A stretch of 64,000 bases of DNA from Thermococcus sp. (GCF_026988555.1 NZ_JALSLB010000042.1:1-64000), one strand, 5' to 3'; counted from the first letter of the stretch, positions 35,929 through 45,223 are shown. The notes: generated from the letters alone by a model not told the origin. Made by a program: numbers and translations.

Positions 35929-36183
35929 TCTATTCACCTCAGACCTTAGTCAAGCATCGGGGTACCGTACCCGTCATCGAAGAACTGATAGCACCCATAT
36001 TGAATATAAGTTTTTCGTATGCTAAGTGGTCAGTTGCGACAAAAATTCCATACGTAAAGACCAAATACAGGAACAATCTACGACGATGGATGACAACGTG
36101 AATGAAGGTAAGTAAAACAGGGTTGTAACAGCGTCCCATCTCCACAAAGCAGGTTCCATGAAACATGGGGTGGATGGAAAAGC

Positions 36184-36261
36184 TGGCGGGCCGGGCGGGA
36201 TTTGAACCCGCGACCTTCGCCTCCGGAGGGCGACGTTCTGTCCTGGCTAAACTACCGGCCC
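36184..36261 (-). tRNA. tRNA-Arg (anticodon CCG)
   Basis: Minus-strand cloverleaf from GGGCCGG (36261) to CCGGCCC, discriminator G and an encoded CCA (36186-36184). Anticodon stem TCGCC/GGCGA encloses CTCCGGA, giving anticodon CCG (reads CGG). The T arm is GCGGG-TTCAAAT-CCCGC. No intron. It lies between the subtilisin and BlaI genes; position 26 and the D arm (GTTT...GAAC) are consistent with the fold. Confidence 0.95.
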
Positions 36262-36363
36262 GTGCCCATACATAGTCAAGATTAGGATTTAAAAATCTAA
36301 TCATGTCGCCGGCACAAAAACTTTTTATCCGACCGGCACCAAAGTATTCTGGAAGGTGATAAG

Positions 36364-36729
36364 ATGGAGCCCCAAGAATTCAAGCTCACCGAGGAGGGCG
36401 TACGGGCGGTTCTTCCTCCCCTTGAGGCGGAGATAATGGAGTACATGTGGCGGGCAAAGACCGCAACCGCCGGCGAGGTGTACGAAAACATGAAAAAATC
36501 CCACCCGGACATGAGACGCTCTACGGTGAGCATCCTAATGAACCGCCTCTGCGAGCGCGGCCTTTTAACGAGGTACGTCGACCACGGCAGGGGTGGCATC
36601 AGGTACGTGTACTCCATAACCACAACTAAGGAGGAGTTCGAGGAAAAGGTGGTGCAGAGCATATTCGATGCCCTGATGAGCAACTTTAAAGAGGCCACCT
36701 ACGCATACCTAGCCAAGATAAAGAAGTGA
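36364..36729 (+). CDS. BlaI/MecI/CopY-family transcriptional regulator
   Basis: 121 aa winged-helix repressor: LPPLEAEIMEYMW (helix 1), TAGEVYENMK, RRSTVSILMNRLCERGLL and the wing YVYSITTT, with a helical dimer tail. In bacteria BlaI is cleaved when the partner metallopeptidase BlaR1 senses a signal. Here the next gene is also a membrane M48 peptidase with overlapping stop/start, so a similar repressor-protease pair is plausible. GGAAGGTGATAAG precedes ATG 36364. Confidence 0.85.
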   Translation: MEPQEFKLTEEGVRAVLPPLEAEIMEYMWRAKTATAGEVYENMKKSHPDMRRSTVSILMNRLCERGLLTRYVDHGRGGIRYVYSITTTKEEFEEKVVQSIFDALMSNFKEATYAYLAKIKK

Positions 36730-37520
36730 TGCCCATGCCACTGCTCTTTCTGATCCTCCAGGTGCTGATTCTGCTGGGGATGGCGGGGAACCTCGGTCTG
36801 GCAGCGACCATCGGATCACTGGTTCTGCTCGCGGCCCTTTACGTAAAGGTAAACCGCCGGGGACCCAGCGGGGACTACATCCAGCCGGAGGGAGAGGAGT
36901 TTTCCTGGCTCCAGGAGGAACTTGAAAAGCTCTCAAAAAGAGCAGGCATAAAAACCCCGAAACTGCTCATCCTCGATGAGTACATCCCCAACGCGTTTTC
37001 TTACGGACGCACCGTGGTCCTGTCCATGGGGCTGTTCGAGGTGTTAGAGGAGGAGGAGATAATCGCCGTCATGGCCCACGAAATAGGGCACATAAAGAAC
37101 AGGGACACGCTGATGTTCCCACTCGTCGTTTACGGAAGGTACTTCTCAATAGGGGCCGTCATGTTAACGTTCATGCTCTCAAACAAGTTGGCATTGGGCC
37201 TACTCTCCCTGATATTCTACGCATTCTACGAGGAGAGCAGGGCGAAGTTCATGAAGAACCGGGAGTTTAAGGCGGATGAAACCGCACTCCACCTTCTGGA
37301 CGTCCCGATGAGCATGAAGCGTGCACTCGAGGAGCTGAAATACTACGAAGATCTCCGGTCGGAGGTCAAGATGACCGGTTTCCCAGGGATAGACCCCTCA
37401 ATAGAGCGCCCTCAGAAGAACACTCAGCTTATAGAGACGCATCCAAGTTACGATGAAAGGATCATCAGGATAATACTAGAAATGGAGAACCTCAAGGTGC
37501 AGAGGGGAATGCTAAGGTGA
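36729..37520 (+). CDS. M48-family membrane metalloprotease
   Basis: About 263 aa. Two N-terminal membrane segments, zinc motif AHEIGHIKNRD, two more membrane helices, and the third ligand in NREFKADETAL; ends with THPSYDERI as in HtpX. It is shorter than HtpX and lacks any extracellular sensor domain of BlaR1. Start is uncertain among ATG 36729 (overlapping the BlaI stop as TGATG) and ATG 36735. It may degrade the BlaI-like repressor or misfolded membrane proteins. Confidence 0.85.
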   Translation: MPMPLLFLILQVLILLGMAGNLGLAATIGSLVLLAALYVKVNRRGPSGDYIQPEGEEFSWLQEELEKLSKRAGIKTPKLLILDEYIPNAFSYGRTVVLSMGLFEVLEEEEIIAVMAHEIGHIKNRDTLMFPLVVYGRYFSIGAVMLTFMLSNKLALGLLSLIFYAFYEESRAKFMKNREFKADETALHLLDVPMSMKRALEELKYYEDLRSEVKMTGFPGIDPSIERPQKNTQLIETHPSYDERIIRIILEMENLKVQRGMLR

Positions 37521-37524
37521 TCCC

Positions 37525-38049
37525 ATGGAAGTCGAAATATCCCTTGATCCGGAGAAGGCTGAGAAAATAAAACGGATACGTCCCACCAAAGACGAGTATT
37601 TCATGCTTATCGCCAAGCTCGTCTCCCTCCGGGCCACCTGTCCAAGGCTCCGCGTCGGGGCGGTTGCTGTCAAGGACGGCTACATTCTTGCCACAGGTTA
37701 CAACGGTGCGCCTAGGGGCATGAACCACTGCATTGACTTGGGGTGCCTCATCGTCGACGGCCACTGTCACAGAGCCGTTCACGCGGAGCAGAACGTCATA
37801 GCGATGGCGGCCAGGAAGGGTATAAGCCTTGAGGGGGCGACGCTCTACGTCACCCACTTCCCCTGCGACATATGCTTTAAACTCCTCGTCAACGCGGGGA
37901 TCAAGGAGATCGTCTATGAGGAGATGTACCCCAACGAGGCGACGGAAATTCTGCTCAGAGAAGCGCAGGAAAAAGGCATAGTGAAGATAAGGCAGTTCAA
38001 ACTGCCGAAAGAGAGGGTCAAACTGTTTCTGGAGGAGCTTTTCAAATAG
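37525..38049 (+). CDS. dCMP/cytidine deaminase family protein
   Basis: Zinc deaminase of 174 aa: HAEQNVI holds the zinc His and catalytic Glu, PCDICFKLL holds the two zinc Cys, and an extra Cys/His region (CIDLGCLIVDGHCHRAVH) fits dCMP deaminases. The likely reaction is dCMP to dUMP, feeding dTMP synthesis. ATG 37525 follows AAGGTGAT. It comes four bases after the M48 gene, so they are probably co-transcribed though functionally unrelated. Confidence 0.88.
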   Translation: MEVEISLDPEKAEKIKRIRPTKDEYFMLIAKLVSLRATCPRLRVGAVAVKDGYILATGYNGAPRGMNHCIDLGCLIVDGHCHRAVHAEQNVIAMAARKGISLEGATLYVTHFPCDICFKLLVNAGIKEIVYEEMYPNEATEILLREAQEKGIVKIRQFKLPKERVKLFLEELFK

Positions 38050-38051
38050 CG

Positions 38052-38426
38052 TTAGAGCTTCTCTTCCATGTTCCTGAGCCTCTCGTTTATCTCCTCAAGC
38101 TCAATTGCTATTTTTCTCGTCAGCTCCGTTATCTCCCTCTCGGCCCTGTCAACAGCCAGATACACCCTGAAAATCATGAGGTATGCAAGGCCGATTGCAA
38201 CCACAAAGAGTGCATCCAGCCCCCTGCTAATTCCAAGTATCCTCTTAACCTCAAGGGAGATTTCCACAGGGAAACAGGACAGCACCAGCATTACCAGTAA
38301 CAGAGCCTCCCAAAAAAGAACATCCCCCCACTCAAGGTGGCCATCCCGGTATTTGCTGAAAACATAAAACATTAAACCTGAGACAACAACAATAGATATA
38401 TACTGCACCACCAACATTCTCATCAC
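38052..38426 (-). CDS. DUF2304 membrane protein
   Basis: 124 aa with three predicted membrane helices followed by a cytoplasmic coiled-coil tail (REITELTRKIAIELEEINER). DUF2304 proteins commonly sit next to GT2 glycosyltransferases in bacteria and archaea and may act as partners. Here its start overlaps the stop of the HAD-GT2 fusion gene by four bases, supporting a joint role in cell-surface glycan or glycolipid synthesis. Confidence 0.85.
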   Translation of the reverse strand: MMRMLVVQYISIVVVSGLMFYVFSKYRDGHLEWGDVLFWEALLLVMLVLSCFPVEISLEVKRILGISRGLDALFVVAIGLAYLMIFRVYLAVDRAEREITELTRKIAIELEEINERLRNMEEKL

Positions 38427-39745
38427 CTCAGTTTATCGAACAGCAGGTTAAGGGCGATCTTAAGCCCTTCTAGGACGTTCGTCCCCTTCTTCATCGAGTA
38501 TTCGGTATAAACGGCTTTTATAGGGACCTCAACTATCCTGCACCCGTGCTTTGAAGCCTCGATTATGATCTCACTGGAAACCGCGTAGCGGTCACAGGTT
38601 ATACGTATCTTCGACGCACATCTCCTGTTAAAACATCTGAGACCGCTTTGACTGTCACTTACGTACTTACCTGCAAAAAGGGCGGTTATCGCGTCAAGAA
38701 TAGTGTTGCCAAGCCGTTTTACAAACGGCATTTCACTGGTATCACCTTTAAGGCGGGAACCGACGGCAAAGTCAGCCCGCCCCTCCGCAACGGGCTTCAT
38801 GACCCTCAACGCATCACTTATGAGGTGCTGCCCATCGGCATCGAAGGTGAGGACAAGCCTTCCGTTCTTCCTAACGGCGTAGGCCAGACCCGTTCCCAGC
38901 GCCCCTCCAAGGCCGCGGTTGACCAGGTGGGTGAGAACGTGAACACCCCTTGACCCTGCCATCTCCAGAGTCCTGTCCCTGGATCCATCGTTGACCACCA
39001 CTATCTCATCCTTTCGAAAGTACCTGAGGAGGTTGTCCAGAACCCCCCCAATAGTCCGCTCCTCGTTGTACGCTGGCACCACAACGAAGGTGGAGAGGAG
39101 ATTCTCCAAGAGGGGCCTGAGTTCGACGAGCGTCGGCACCTCAAAGTTAGGTTCGACTGGAACGTCAAAGCTCATCCTTCCGGAACTGTGCGACGTTACA
39201 AGAACGGTGAGTGCACCTATCTGAGCCGCGGGAAGAACGTCATAACCATGGTCGCCGACGACAAGGACCTTCGCCGGGTCGACCCCGAAATGGTCCAGTA
39301 TGCGTTCAAGCTGACCGGAGTTGGGTTTGAGCTCTTCAGGTGAAACATCATCCCTAGTAGAGACCACCGGGAAGTACCGCACCAGGTCGTGAAGCTCAAG
39401 CGCCCTCAGCGCCGCCCGCCTGGAGCTTCGGGTCATTAACGCCAGGGCGATACCCCTGCGCTTCAGCATGTCGAGAACTTCCCTGGCCCCCTCAAAGAGG
39501 AAGCTGTTCTCAATTCTCCGGGTTTCAAGGTCCACCATTAGTTCATAGAGTTCTTCAAAGTTCCTACCGGTCTCCGTTGCTATTCTACGGATGCTCTCAT
39601 ACATTGGGGTCAGATCCCCAACGACGTCCTCTGGGATTCCCAGGGATAAAAGCTTGGATTTTAAACTCTCCTTGAGCTCTGTAAAGGACTGTTCTGCGCC
39701 TATAAGTGTTCCATCGAGGTCAAAGACCACCAGTCTTATGTCCAT
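38423..39745 (-). CDS. HAD hydrolase - GT2 glycosyltransferase fusion protein
   Basis: 440 aa. Residues 1-215 form a HAD phosphatase (DLDGTLIG with the nucleophile Asp, MTRSSRR, VVGDHGYDV). Residues about 220-440 form a GT-A glycosyltransferase family 2 domain (VVPAYNEERTIGGVL, VVNDGSRDRT, TFDADGQH, QSGLRCF), of the polyprenol-phosphate sugar transferase kind. The fusion implies that one protein makes or dephosphorylates a sugar and also transfers it. ATG 39745 follows GGTGGGC; a frame to 39781 adds 12 residues. Coupled to the DUF2304 gene and divergent from a GlcNAc-1-P transferase. Confidence 0.88.
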   Translation of the reverse strand: MDIRLVVFDLDGTLIGAEQSFTELKESLKSKLLSLGIPEDVVGDLTPMYESIRRIATETGRNFEELYELMVDLETRRIENSFLFEGAREVLDMLKRRGIALALMTRSSRRAALRALELHDLVRYFPVVSTRDDVSPEELKPNSGQLERILDHFGVDPAKVLVVGDHGYDVLPAAQIGALTVLVTSHSSGRMSFDVPVEPNFEVPTLVELRPLLENLLSTFVVVPAYNEERTIGGVLDNLLRYFRKDEIVVVNDGSRDRTLEMAGSRGVHVLTHLVNRGLGGALGTGLAYAVRKNGRLVLTFDADGQHLISDALRVMKPVAEGRADFAVGSRLKGDTSEMPFVKRLGNTILDAITALFAGKYVSDSQSGLRCFNRRCASKIRITCDRYAVSSEIIIEASKHGCRIVEVPIKAVYTEYSMKKGTNVLEGLKIALNLLFDKLR

Positions 39746-39802
39746 TTTGCCCACCGAAGGGTTTATTTTCCCAGACATCAACGGAATCTGGTGTCAAATG
39801 TG

Positions 39803-40699
39803 ATGTGGGCATCCCCTCTTATAGGTTTAACCCTGTCACTCATGCTTACCCCATACGTTGGACGGGTAATGACCGCCGCGGGGATAACGGGGAAGGACAT
39901 CCACAAGCCCAACCCTTACGATGTTCCGGAGATGTGTGGAATTGCGGTTCTCCTTTCCCTGCCCATTGCATTAAGCCCCGCGCTGGACGAGAAAATGGCC
40001 ATGGCCATGCTACCGTTCCTCCTCTTCGGGATCGTCGGGATTTTAGACGACACGACGAACCTGCGGCAACTTCATAAGGTCCTCCTCTCCCTTCTGGTCT
40101 CGATTCCCGTCACATTCATCCCGGTGCCCCATACTGTTAACGTGTTCGGACTATCCCTCAAATTAGGAATGCTGTACCTCCCCTTCGCGGTGCTCTTCGT
40201 TACGGGATCCGCAAATCTCGTCAACCTCCTGGCGGGCTTCAACGGCTTGGAGGTTGGGACCGCCGGGATAGCCCTGTTTTTCCTGGGCCTGATTACCGGG
40301 GGCACGGCTCAGCTCGTTGCCCTAACCGGAGCCGCTGTATCCCTTGGGTTCCTATGGTGGAACCGGTATCCTGCCAGGGTATTCCCTGGAGACACCGGAA
40401 CGCTCGCCCTGGGCGCGCTCATCGGCATCGTTGGTATCATAGGAAAAGTGGAGGCCTACGCTGCACTGCTCCTCATCCCACATTTCCTTGACTTCATCAT
40501 CAAAACCAGCGTCAGGTTCGGCGTAAGAAAACATGGAAGGACGAGGGTGAGGGCGGATGGAACCCTTCAAGCCCCCCCGTACCCGAGTTTCCTGGGGTTG
40601 ATAATGAGGAGCGTCAGGGTAACCGAACCAAAACTCGTCGCAATAGTGTGGTCTATTGAGACAGCCCTCGGTCTTTTGTCACTGGCTCTTCATCTATGA
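39803..40699 (+). CDS. Glycosyl-4 family GlcNAc-1-phosphate transferase (GPT/MraY-like)
   Basis: Polytopic membrane enzyme of about 298 aa that transfers a sugar phosphate from a UDP-sugar to dolichol phosphate, probably starting N-glycan synthesis (AglH-like). Family motifs: ILDDTTNLRQLHK (Asp pair), NLVNLLAGFNGLEVG and FPGDTG. About ten hydrophobic segments. Start uncertain: GTG 39791, GTG 39800 or ATG 39803, with GGTG at 39788. Its 3' end overlaps the convergent cas6 gene by 47 bases. Confidence 0.87.
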   Translation: MWASPLIGLTLSLMLTPYVGRVMTAAGITGKDIHKPNPYDVPEMCGIAVLLSLPIALSPALDEKMAMAMLPFLLFGIVGILDDTTNLRQLHKVLLSLLVSIPVTFIPVPHTVNVFGLSLKLGMLYLPFAVLFVTGSANLVNLLAGFNGLEVGTAGIALFFLGLITGGTAQLVALTGAAVSLGFLWWNRYPARVFPGDTGTLALGALIGIVGIIGKVEAYAALLLIPHFLDFIIKTSVRFGVRKHGRTRVRADGTLQAPPYPSFLGLIMRSVRVTEPKLVAIVWSIETALGLLSLALHL

Positions 40700-41447
40700 C
40701 CTTTACCATACCGAAACCGTACCTCGTCTTTTCTCCAAAGCCGTTCTCATACCCAAAGCGGGCTATGTCCATGGAACCGTGATAACGGAACACCATCAGT
40801 GAGCCGCGGTAGTACGTGTCCCTGACCAGAATCCGGACCGGTTTGAACTTTATCACGTCTATGCTGAAGTCCCTGTCCTCGGGCATACTGCCGTTGAGGG
40901 CTGAGTAGCGCATCAGCATGACCTTCCTGAGCCTATCAAAAAAGCTGTTCTCATTGGGATAGAGGTCCCAGACCTTCATCCTGCCGCCGTCAAGTTTCAG
41001 ACTGCGAACCATTACGGGGCTGAGCGTTGAGAAGAGGACACCGTCCCTTAGCCTGGGCTCCCGGAGAACCTTTATATCCTCGGCAACGAAAGACGCATCC
41101 TCAATCTTCAGGAGGGGGCTGTCCATAAATCCCTCCACTATGGCCTTTATGACATCGGAGGAGGATGAGGATATGTACAGGGAGACCTCACCAGATAGAA
41201 CCCGTATCCCCCTGTCCGGAAGGAGCTCCCGTTTGCGAACCATTATCCGAGAGAACGTGAAGTAGTCTATGTGGCTAACCTCAACGTTGTGGGCCAGCTC
41301 CGGCGAGATCAGGAACATCTTCTCCAGAAGCTGCTCGTACACTTCATAATTGTAGTTAAAGGGAAGAACAGTGTCTTCCTTAACAGGCCGGAATTTTATC
41401 TCGATTCTCAACTTTATCACGCTCCGCTTATACGGTACCGCACTCAT
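40653..41447 (-). CDS. cas6: Cas6-family CRISPR RNA endonuclease-like protein, stand-alone
   Basis: 264 aa. The RAMP/ferredoxin-like fold is clear from IEIKFRPV at the N terminus, the central KVLREP and TLSPVMVR strands, and the C-terminal glycine-rich loop GFGEKTRYGFGMVKV, all as in Pyrococcus furiosus Cas6. The Tyr-His-Lys triad of that enzyme is not evident: the matching region reads YEQLLEKMF ... LAHNVEVSHIDYFTF. It may therefore use other residues or only bind repeat RNA. No CRISPR array or other cas gene is in the window. ATG 41447 lies about 10 bases after the expected start of a promoter with TTTTTATTAA near 41484. Confidence 0.82.
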   Translation of the reverse strand: MSAVPYKRSVIKLRIEIKFRPVKEDTVLPFNYNYEVYEQLLEKMFLISPELAHNVEVSHIDYFTFSRIMVRKRELLPDRGIRVLSGEVSLYISSSSSDVIKAIVEGFMDSPLLKIEDASFVAEDIKVLREPRLRDGVLFSTLSPVMVRSLKLDGGRMKVWDLYPNENSFFDRLRKVMLMRYSALNGSMPEDRDFSIDVIKFKPVRILVRDTYYRGSLMVFRYHGSMDIARFGYENGFGEKTRYGFGMVKVIDEEPVTKDRGLSQ

Positions 41448-41631
41448 GACCCGGTAATAATCTACGAGAACAGACTTAATAAAAATTTCGTCAAAATACC
41501 AGCCCACCATTACTTCCCGTCCTAGCAAAACCCCGGATGGGGCAACCAAAAGTATATAAGTTCCATCCGCGAACCGATGGATAGAGTTAAAAGGACTCTT
41601 CTATAGAAGACCAGCCAGAGAGGTGAGAACT

Positions 41632-42828
41632 ATGAGTATTGAAGATGTTGATGTCAAACCCTCAGAGGAATACGATGATTACATCACGTACCTGAAGAGA
41701 CGTATCAGACAGCTCGAACTCCAAGTGAGAACTCTAGAGGCAGACAAAGAGAGACTGGAGAGGGAACTGTCACGGTTACGCATGGAGATGTCGCGTCTGA
41801 GACAGCCCCCGGCATTTGCGGGAACAGTGATAGAGATGCTGGACGAGGACAGGGCCATAGTGCAGAACTACAACGGGCCCAGGTTCGTGGTGAGGATCGC
41901 ACCGTGGATAGAAAGGGACAAGGTGAAACCAGGTTCAAGGGTGGCCCTCGATCAGAGGACCATGGCAGTGGTTGAGCTGTTACCGAGCGAGAAGGACCCA
42001 TCGGTGCTGGGATTCGAGGTAATAGAAAGACCTAGGATGAGTTACAAGGACATCGGAGGACTGGAGAAACAACTCCAAGAGCTCAGGGAGGCCGTCGAAC
42101 TTCCACTCAGACATCCAGACCTGTTCTCCAAAGTCGGGATCGAACCTCCAAAGGGTGTTCTCCTCTACGGACCGCCGGGATGCGGGAAGACCCTGATGGC
42201 GAAGGCACTCGCCCACGAGGTAAACGCCACGTTCATCAAAGTCGTCGGCAGCGAGCTCGTGAGGAAGTTCATCGGGGAGGGCGCGAGGCTCGTCCACGAA
42301 CTCTTCGAGCTGGCAAAGGAGAAAGCCCCGGCGATAATCTTCATAGACGAGATAGATGCCGTTGGCGCAAGGAGACTGGACGAGACGACCGGCGGTGAAC
42401 GCGAGGTCAACAGAACGCTCATGCAACTCCTGGCAGAGATGGACGGCTTCGATCCCAGCGGCAACGTCAAGATAATCGCGGCGACCAACAGACCGGACAT
42501 CCTGGATCCCGCACTCCTGAGACCCGGCAGATTCGACAGGCTGATAGAGGTGCCCCTACCGAACTTCAGGGGCAGGCTGGAGATACTTAAAGTCCACACG
42601 AGGAAGATGAACCTACGCGACGTTGACCTAAGGTTGATAGCGGAGATGACAGAGGGCGCGAGCGGGGCCGATCTGAAGGCCATAGCAACGGAGGCAGGGA
42701 TGTTCGCCATAAGAGCCAGAAGGGAACGGGTGACCCAAGAGGATTTCATAAAGGCCGTCGAGAAGGTCCTTGGGGGCGAACAGAAACTCGCCCAGCAGAT
42801 AGCCGCACACGAAGTCATGTACGGCTGA
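41632..42828 (+). CDS. pan: Proteasome-activating nucleotidase PAN (AAA+ ATPase)
   Basis: Hexameric ATPase that unfolds proteins and feeds the 20S proteasome. 398 aa: N-terminal coiled coil (residues 20-65), OB domain, then AAA module with [15 protein letters not shown], the second region of homology [20 protein letters not shown] and a C-terminal tail ending VMYG, i.e. the HbYX motif that opens the proteasome gate. ATG 41632 follows GAGGTGAG. A TATA box (GTATATAAG) lies near 41553. Confidence 0.96.
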   Translation: MSIEDVDVKPSEEYDDYITYLKRRIRQLELQVRTLEADKERLERELSRLRMEMSRLRQPPAFAGTVIEMLDEDRAIVQNYNGPRFVVRIAPWIERDKVKPGSRVALDQRTMAVVELLPSEKDPSVLGFEVIERPRMSYKDIGGLEKQLQELREAVELPLRHPDLFSKVGIEPPKGVLLYGPPGCGKTLMAKALAHEVNATFIKVVGSELVRKFIGEGARLVHELFELAKEKAPAIIFIDEIDAVGARRLDETTGGEREVNRTLMQLLAEMDGFDPSGNVKIIAATNRPDILDPALLRPGRFDRLIEVPLPNFRGRLEILKVHTRKMNLRDVDLRLIAEMTEGASGADLKAIATEAGMFAIRARRERVTQEDFIKAVEKVLGGEQKLAQQIAAHEVMYG

Positions 42829-42877
42829 TCTCCCCCGTTTTCTCCCATTCTTGGAAATGTGAAGCGGGTGCAGGCCG

Positions 42878-43834
42878 ATGGTAAGTAAACTGCTGGCGCT
42901 CGACGCTTACCCAAAACTCCGCGACCTGGACTTCAGGGTACTCAGAGGGGTAGAGCTTAACATGAGGCACCATCGGTGGGTCCCCTTGGAGGACATAGCT
43001 CGCTTTGCCCGTCTGGACGTTGAGACCGCGTCATTCAGACTCGGAAAGCTCGACGACTGGAGCCTGGTGGTGAGGAGGAGTGACATGGGCTACGTGGGTT
43101 ACCAGCTAACGATCCATGGGTACGACACCCTTGCCATACGGGCGCTGGCCAAGAAAGGTGTGGTTGAGGCCATAAGTACAGCCCAAGTAGGCGTCGGAAA
43201 GGATGCGGACGTTTACGTTGGGATAACCCCCTCCCAGGAGAAGGTGGCCGTCAAGTTCAACAGGATAGGGGGAAGGACAAGTTCAAGAAAAGCGAGGTAC
43301 CACGGAAGGGCCTTCCAGAACAAACACCACACGAGCTGGCTCTACGTGTCCCGATTGATAGCCCAGAGGGAGTACGAGGCCTTAACGCTACTCAACCCCA
43401 TAGCCAGGGTTCCAAAGCCGATAGCGTGGAACAGACATGCAGTGGTGATGGAATTTATCGAGGGAAGGGAGCTTGCAGAGTTAAGTGATGCGGAACTGGG
43501 ACGGGACGAGGCAGGGGAAGTTCTTAATAAGGTTCTAAACGAGTATATGAAGATAGTGCGTTTTGGGATCGTCCACTCAGACCTGAGTGAATACAACGTC
43601 GTGTTGAGCGGAGATGGGGTCCTGATAATAGACTGGGCCCAGTATGTGACAACAGCCGATCCCGAGAGTCTTGAGTACCTTGAAAGGGATATCACCGTTC
43701 TGCTCAATGCATTTAAACACCGGTGGCACGTTGAAGTGGATTTTAAAGAGGTATGGAAAAGTTTTAAAGAGGCATGGACTGAAAGCCGAGGGGCGGAGTG
43801 GAGGGATTCAAGATGGGGGTCGATGAGGAGATAG
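42878..43834 (+). CDS. RIO2-type serine kinase
   Basis: 318 aa. An N-terminal winged helix (residues 10-85) is followed by the RIO kinase domain: nucleotide loop GVGKDADVYVG, VAVKFNRIG, the hinge VMEFIEGREL, catalytic VHSDLSEYN and metal-binding IIDWAQ. Rio2 acts in small ribosomal subunit maturation. The C terminus overlaps the next gene by 22 bases. ATG 42878 follows GGGTGCAGG-type context. Confidence 0.92.
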   Translation: MVSKLLALDAYPKLRDLDFRVLRGVELNMRHHRWVPLEDIARFARLDVETASFRLGKLDDWSLVVRRSDMGYVGYQLTIHGYDTLAIRALAKKGVVEAISTAQVGVGKDADVYVGITPSQEKVAVKFNRIGGRTSSRKARYHGRAFQNKHHTSWLYVSRLIAQREYEALTLLNPIARVPKPIAWNRHAVVMEFIEGRELAELSDAELGRDEAGEVLNKVLNEYMKIVRFGIVHSDLSEYNVVLSGDGVLIIDWAQYVTTADPESLEYLERDITVLLNAFKHRWHVEVDFKEVWKSFKEAWTESRGAEWRDSRWGSMRR

Positions 43835-44286
43835 TGAGGCTGTTCAGAGATGCAATAGCGGCGGAGAACGCCAACGATCTTGAACGGGCAAAGAGAAAGT
43901 TTGACAGGATACTTGAGCTCAGCAGAGGAGAGAGACCTGAGGCATACTTCGAGGCGTGTTTCAGAATTGCAAACGTCTTCATCCAAGAGGATAACTACAG
44001 GGGCGCCGTCAAGTGCGCTCTGCGGGGGATCTGCCGTGCACCAAGCAGGGAACTCCGAAGGGATGGAATCCGGAGGCTGGGAGACGTGCTCTTCATAATA
44101 AAAAGACGTGGGGGACTGGGCATTCTGACGGAGAACATGGAACCCGCACTCAACCTCACCAGAGAGGAGGATCCGGAACTCCACGAGTTCACCGTTGCCC
44201 TCATAAGGCTGGCGAGTGGGGAGAGGGTAAGACGGACGTTCATAACGGCGGAACTCAGCGAAATACTCAACGGCCTCCAAGGATGA
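43813..44286 (+). CDS. TPR-like helical repeat protein
   Basis: 157 aa, all helical, with repeat-like helix pairs (AIAAENANDLERAKRKFDRI, then YFEACFRIANVFIQEDNY) resembling tetratricopeptide repeats. Function unknown. ATG 43813 follows GGAGGGA and overlaps the end of the Rio2 gene, so the two are translationally linked; that raises the possibility of a link to ribosome assembly. Its 3' end overlaps the convergent radical SAM gene by 20 bases. Confidence 0.75.
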   Translation: MGVDEEIVRLFRDAIAAENANDLERAKRKFDRILELSRGERPEAYFEACFRIANVFIQEDNYRGAVKCALRGICRAPSRELRRDGIRRLGDVLFIIKRRGGLGILTENMEPALNLTREEDPELHEFTVALIRLASGERVRRTFITAELSEILNGLQG

Positions 44287-45223
44287 GCTTAAGCTGTTCT
44301 TTGAGATAACCCTGCTTCGGAACAACCGGAAAATTGTATGGTTCCGAACTCGGCTTTTCGTTGTAGTAAGGCCGGTTGCAGGCCGGACATCCATAAGTTG
44401 CAAACACCTCGGGGGACACAACCCTTCTCAACTCGTCTGCCCCAACGCCGAAACCCTTCAGATTGCCAGCCCCATCAAACTCAAACTTCCTTGGCAGGTT
44501 CTTTCGGATTAGGTAGTGGGCCAACTGGATCCTGCGGTAGCGGACCATGCTTGGGGGGGATAGGCTCTCAAGCCGGGTGCCTTTAACGGGCGTGAAAGCG
44601 AAGAGTGAGACTTCTCCACCCAACCCGTAAACCTCTTCCAGCGTTGTCACGATCTCCTTATCCGTTTCGCCAAGGCCCACTATCACGTGGACAACCGCCC
44701 TTCCCCCTCCAAAAACCTCCAGAACATCACGGGTAAACCTCCACATCTCCCCCCAGGAATAGGCCGAATCCTTAATGATCCCGTATAGCCCTTCGCTGGC
44801 GACATCGAGGCCAATTCCGATGTAATCAACCCCAAGCGCACGGAATCTCAGCAGGACTTCCCTGTCCACTGGGGTTATGGAGAGGGACACCGGCAGCCCA
44901 AGCGGCCGCAGATCCTCCAGAATAGTCAGGACGTCCTCAACCATTCCGGGATAATCAACGGTCTGAATACATATCCTTCCAAAACCTCCCTCAATCATAT
45001 GCCCTATGACGTCTTCAAGCTCGAAAGCAGGCCAGGTGACGCGGGAAAGCTTCTTCAGATCAGCCCTGCTCTCCCTGGCCTGTGGACAGAAACCACAGTT
45101 GTTCCTGCAACGACCATCGTGATACGTCATCAGATACGCGGTTGTGGGCCTTGCCAGCATTCTTCCTGAGAGCAGTCCCATTGAGAGGGCGGTTCCGTAC
45201 GAGACCCTTATTAGCATCCTCAT
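44267..45223 (-). CDS. Radical SAM protein, LipS2-like
   Basis: 318 aa. The Fe-S motif is CRNNCGFC, followed by PQARES and LSRVTWP, and a C-terminal cysteine pair in YGCPACNRPYYN that could hold a second cluster. The architecture resembles the BioB/LipA-like radical SAM group. The pattern around the motif (AYLMTY ... CGFCPQA) recalls LipS2, half of the two-protein lipoyl synthase reported from Thermococcus kodakarensis, but I cannot confirm orthology. Start overlaps the stop of the MFS gene (ATGA), so it is the last gene of a three-gene unit. Confidence 0.8.
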   Translation of the reverse strand: MRMLIRVSYGTALSMGLLSGRMLARPTTAYLMTYHDGRCRNNCGFCPQARESRADLKKLSRVTWPAFELEDVIGHMIEGGFGRICIQTVDYPGMVEDVLTILEDLRPLGLPVSLSITPVDREVLLRFRALGVDYIGIGLDVASEGLYGIIKDSAYSWGEMWRFTRDVLEVFGGGRAVVHVIVGLGETDKEIVTTLEEVYGLGGEVSLFAFTPVKGTRLESLSPPSMVRYRRIQLAHYLIRKNLPRKFEFDGAGNLKGFGVGADELRRVVSPEVFATYGCPACNRPYYNEKPSSEPYNFPVVPKQGYLKEQLKLILGGR

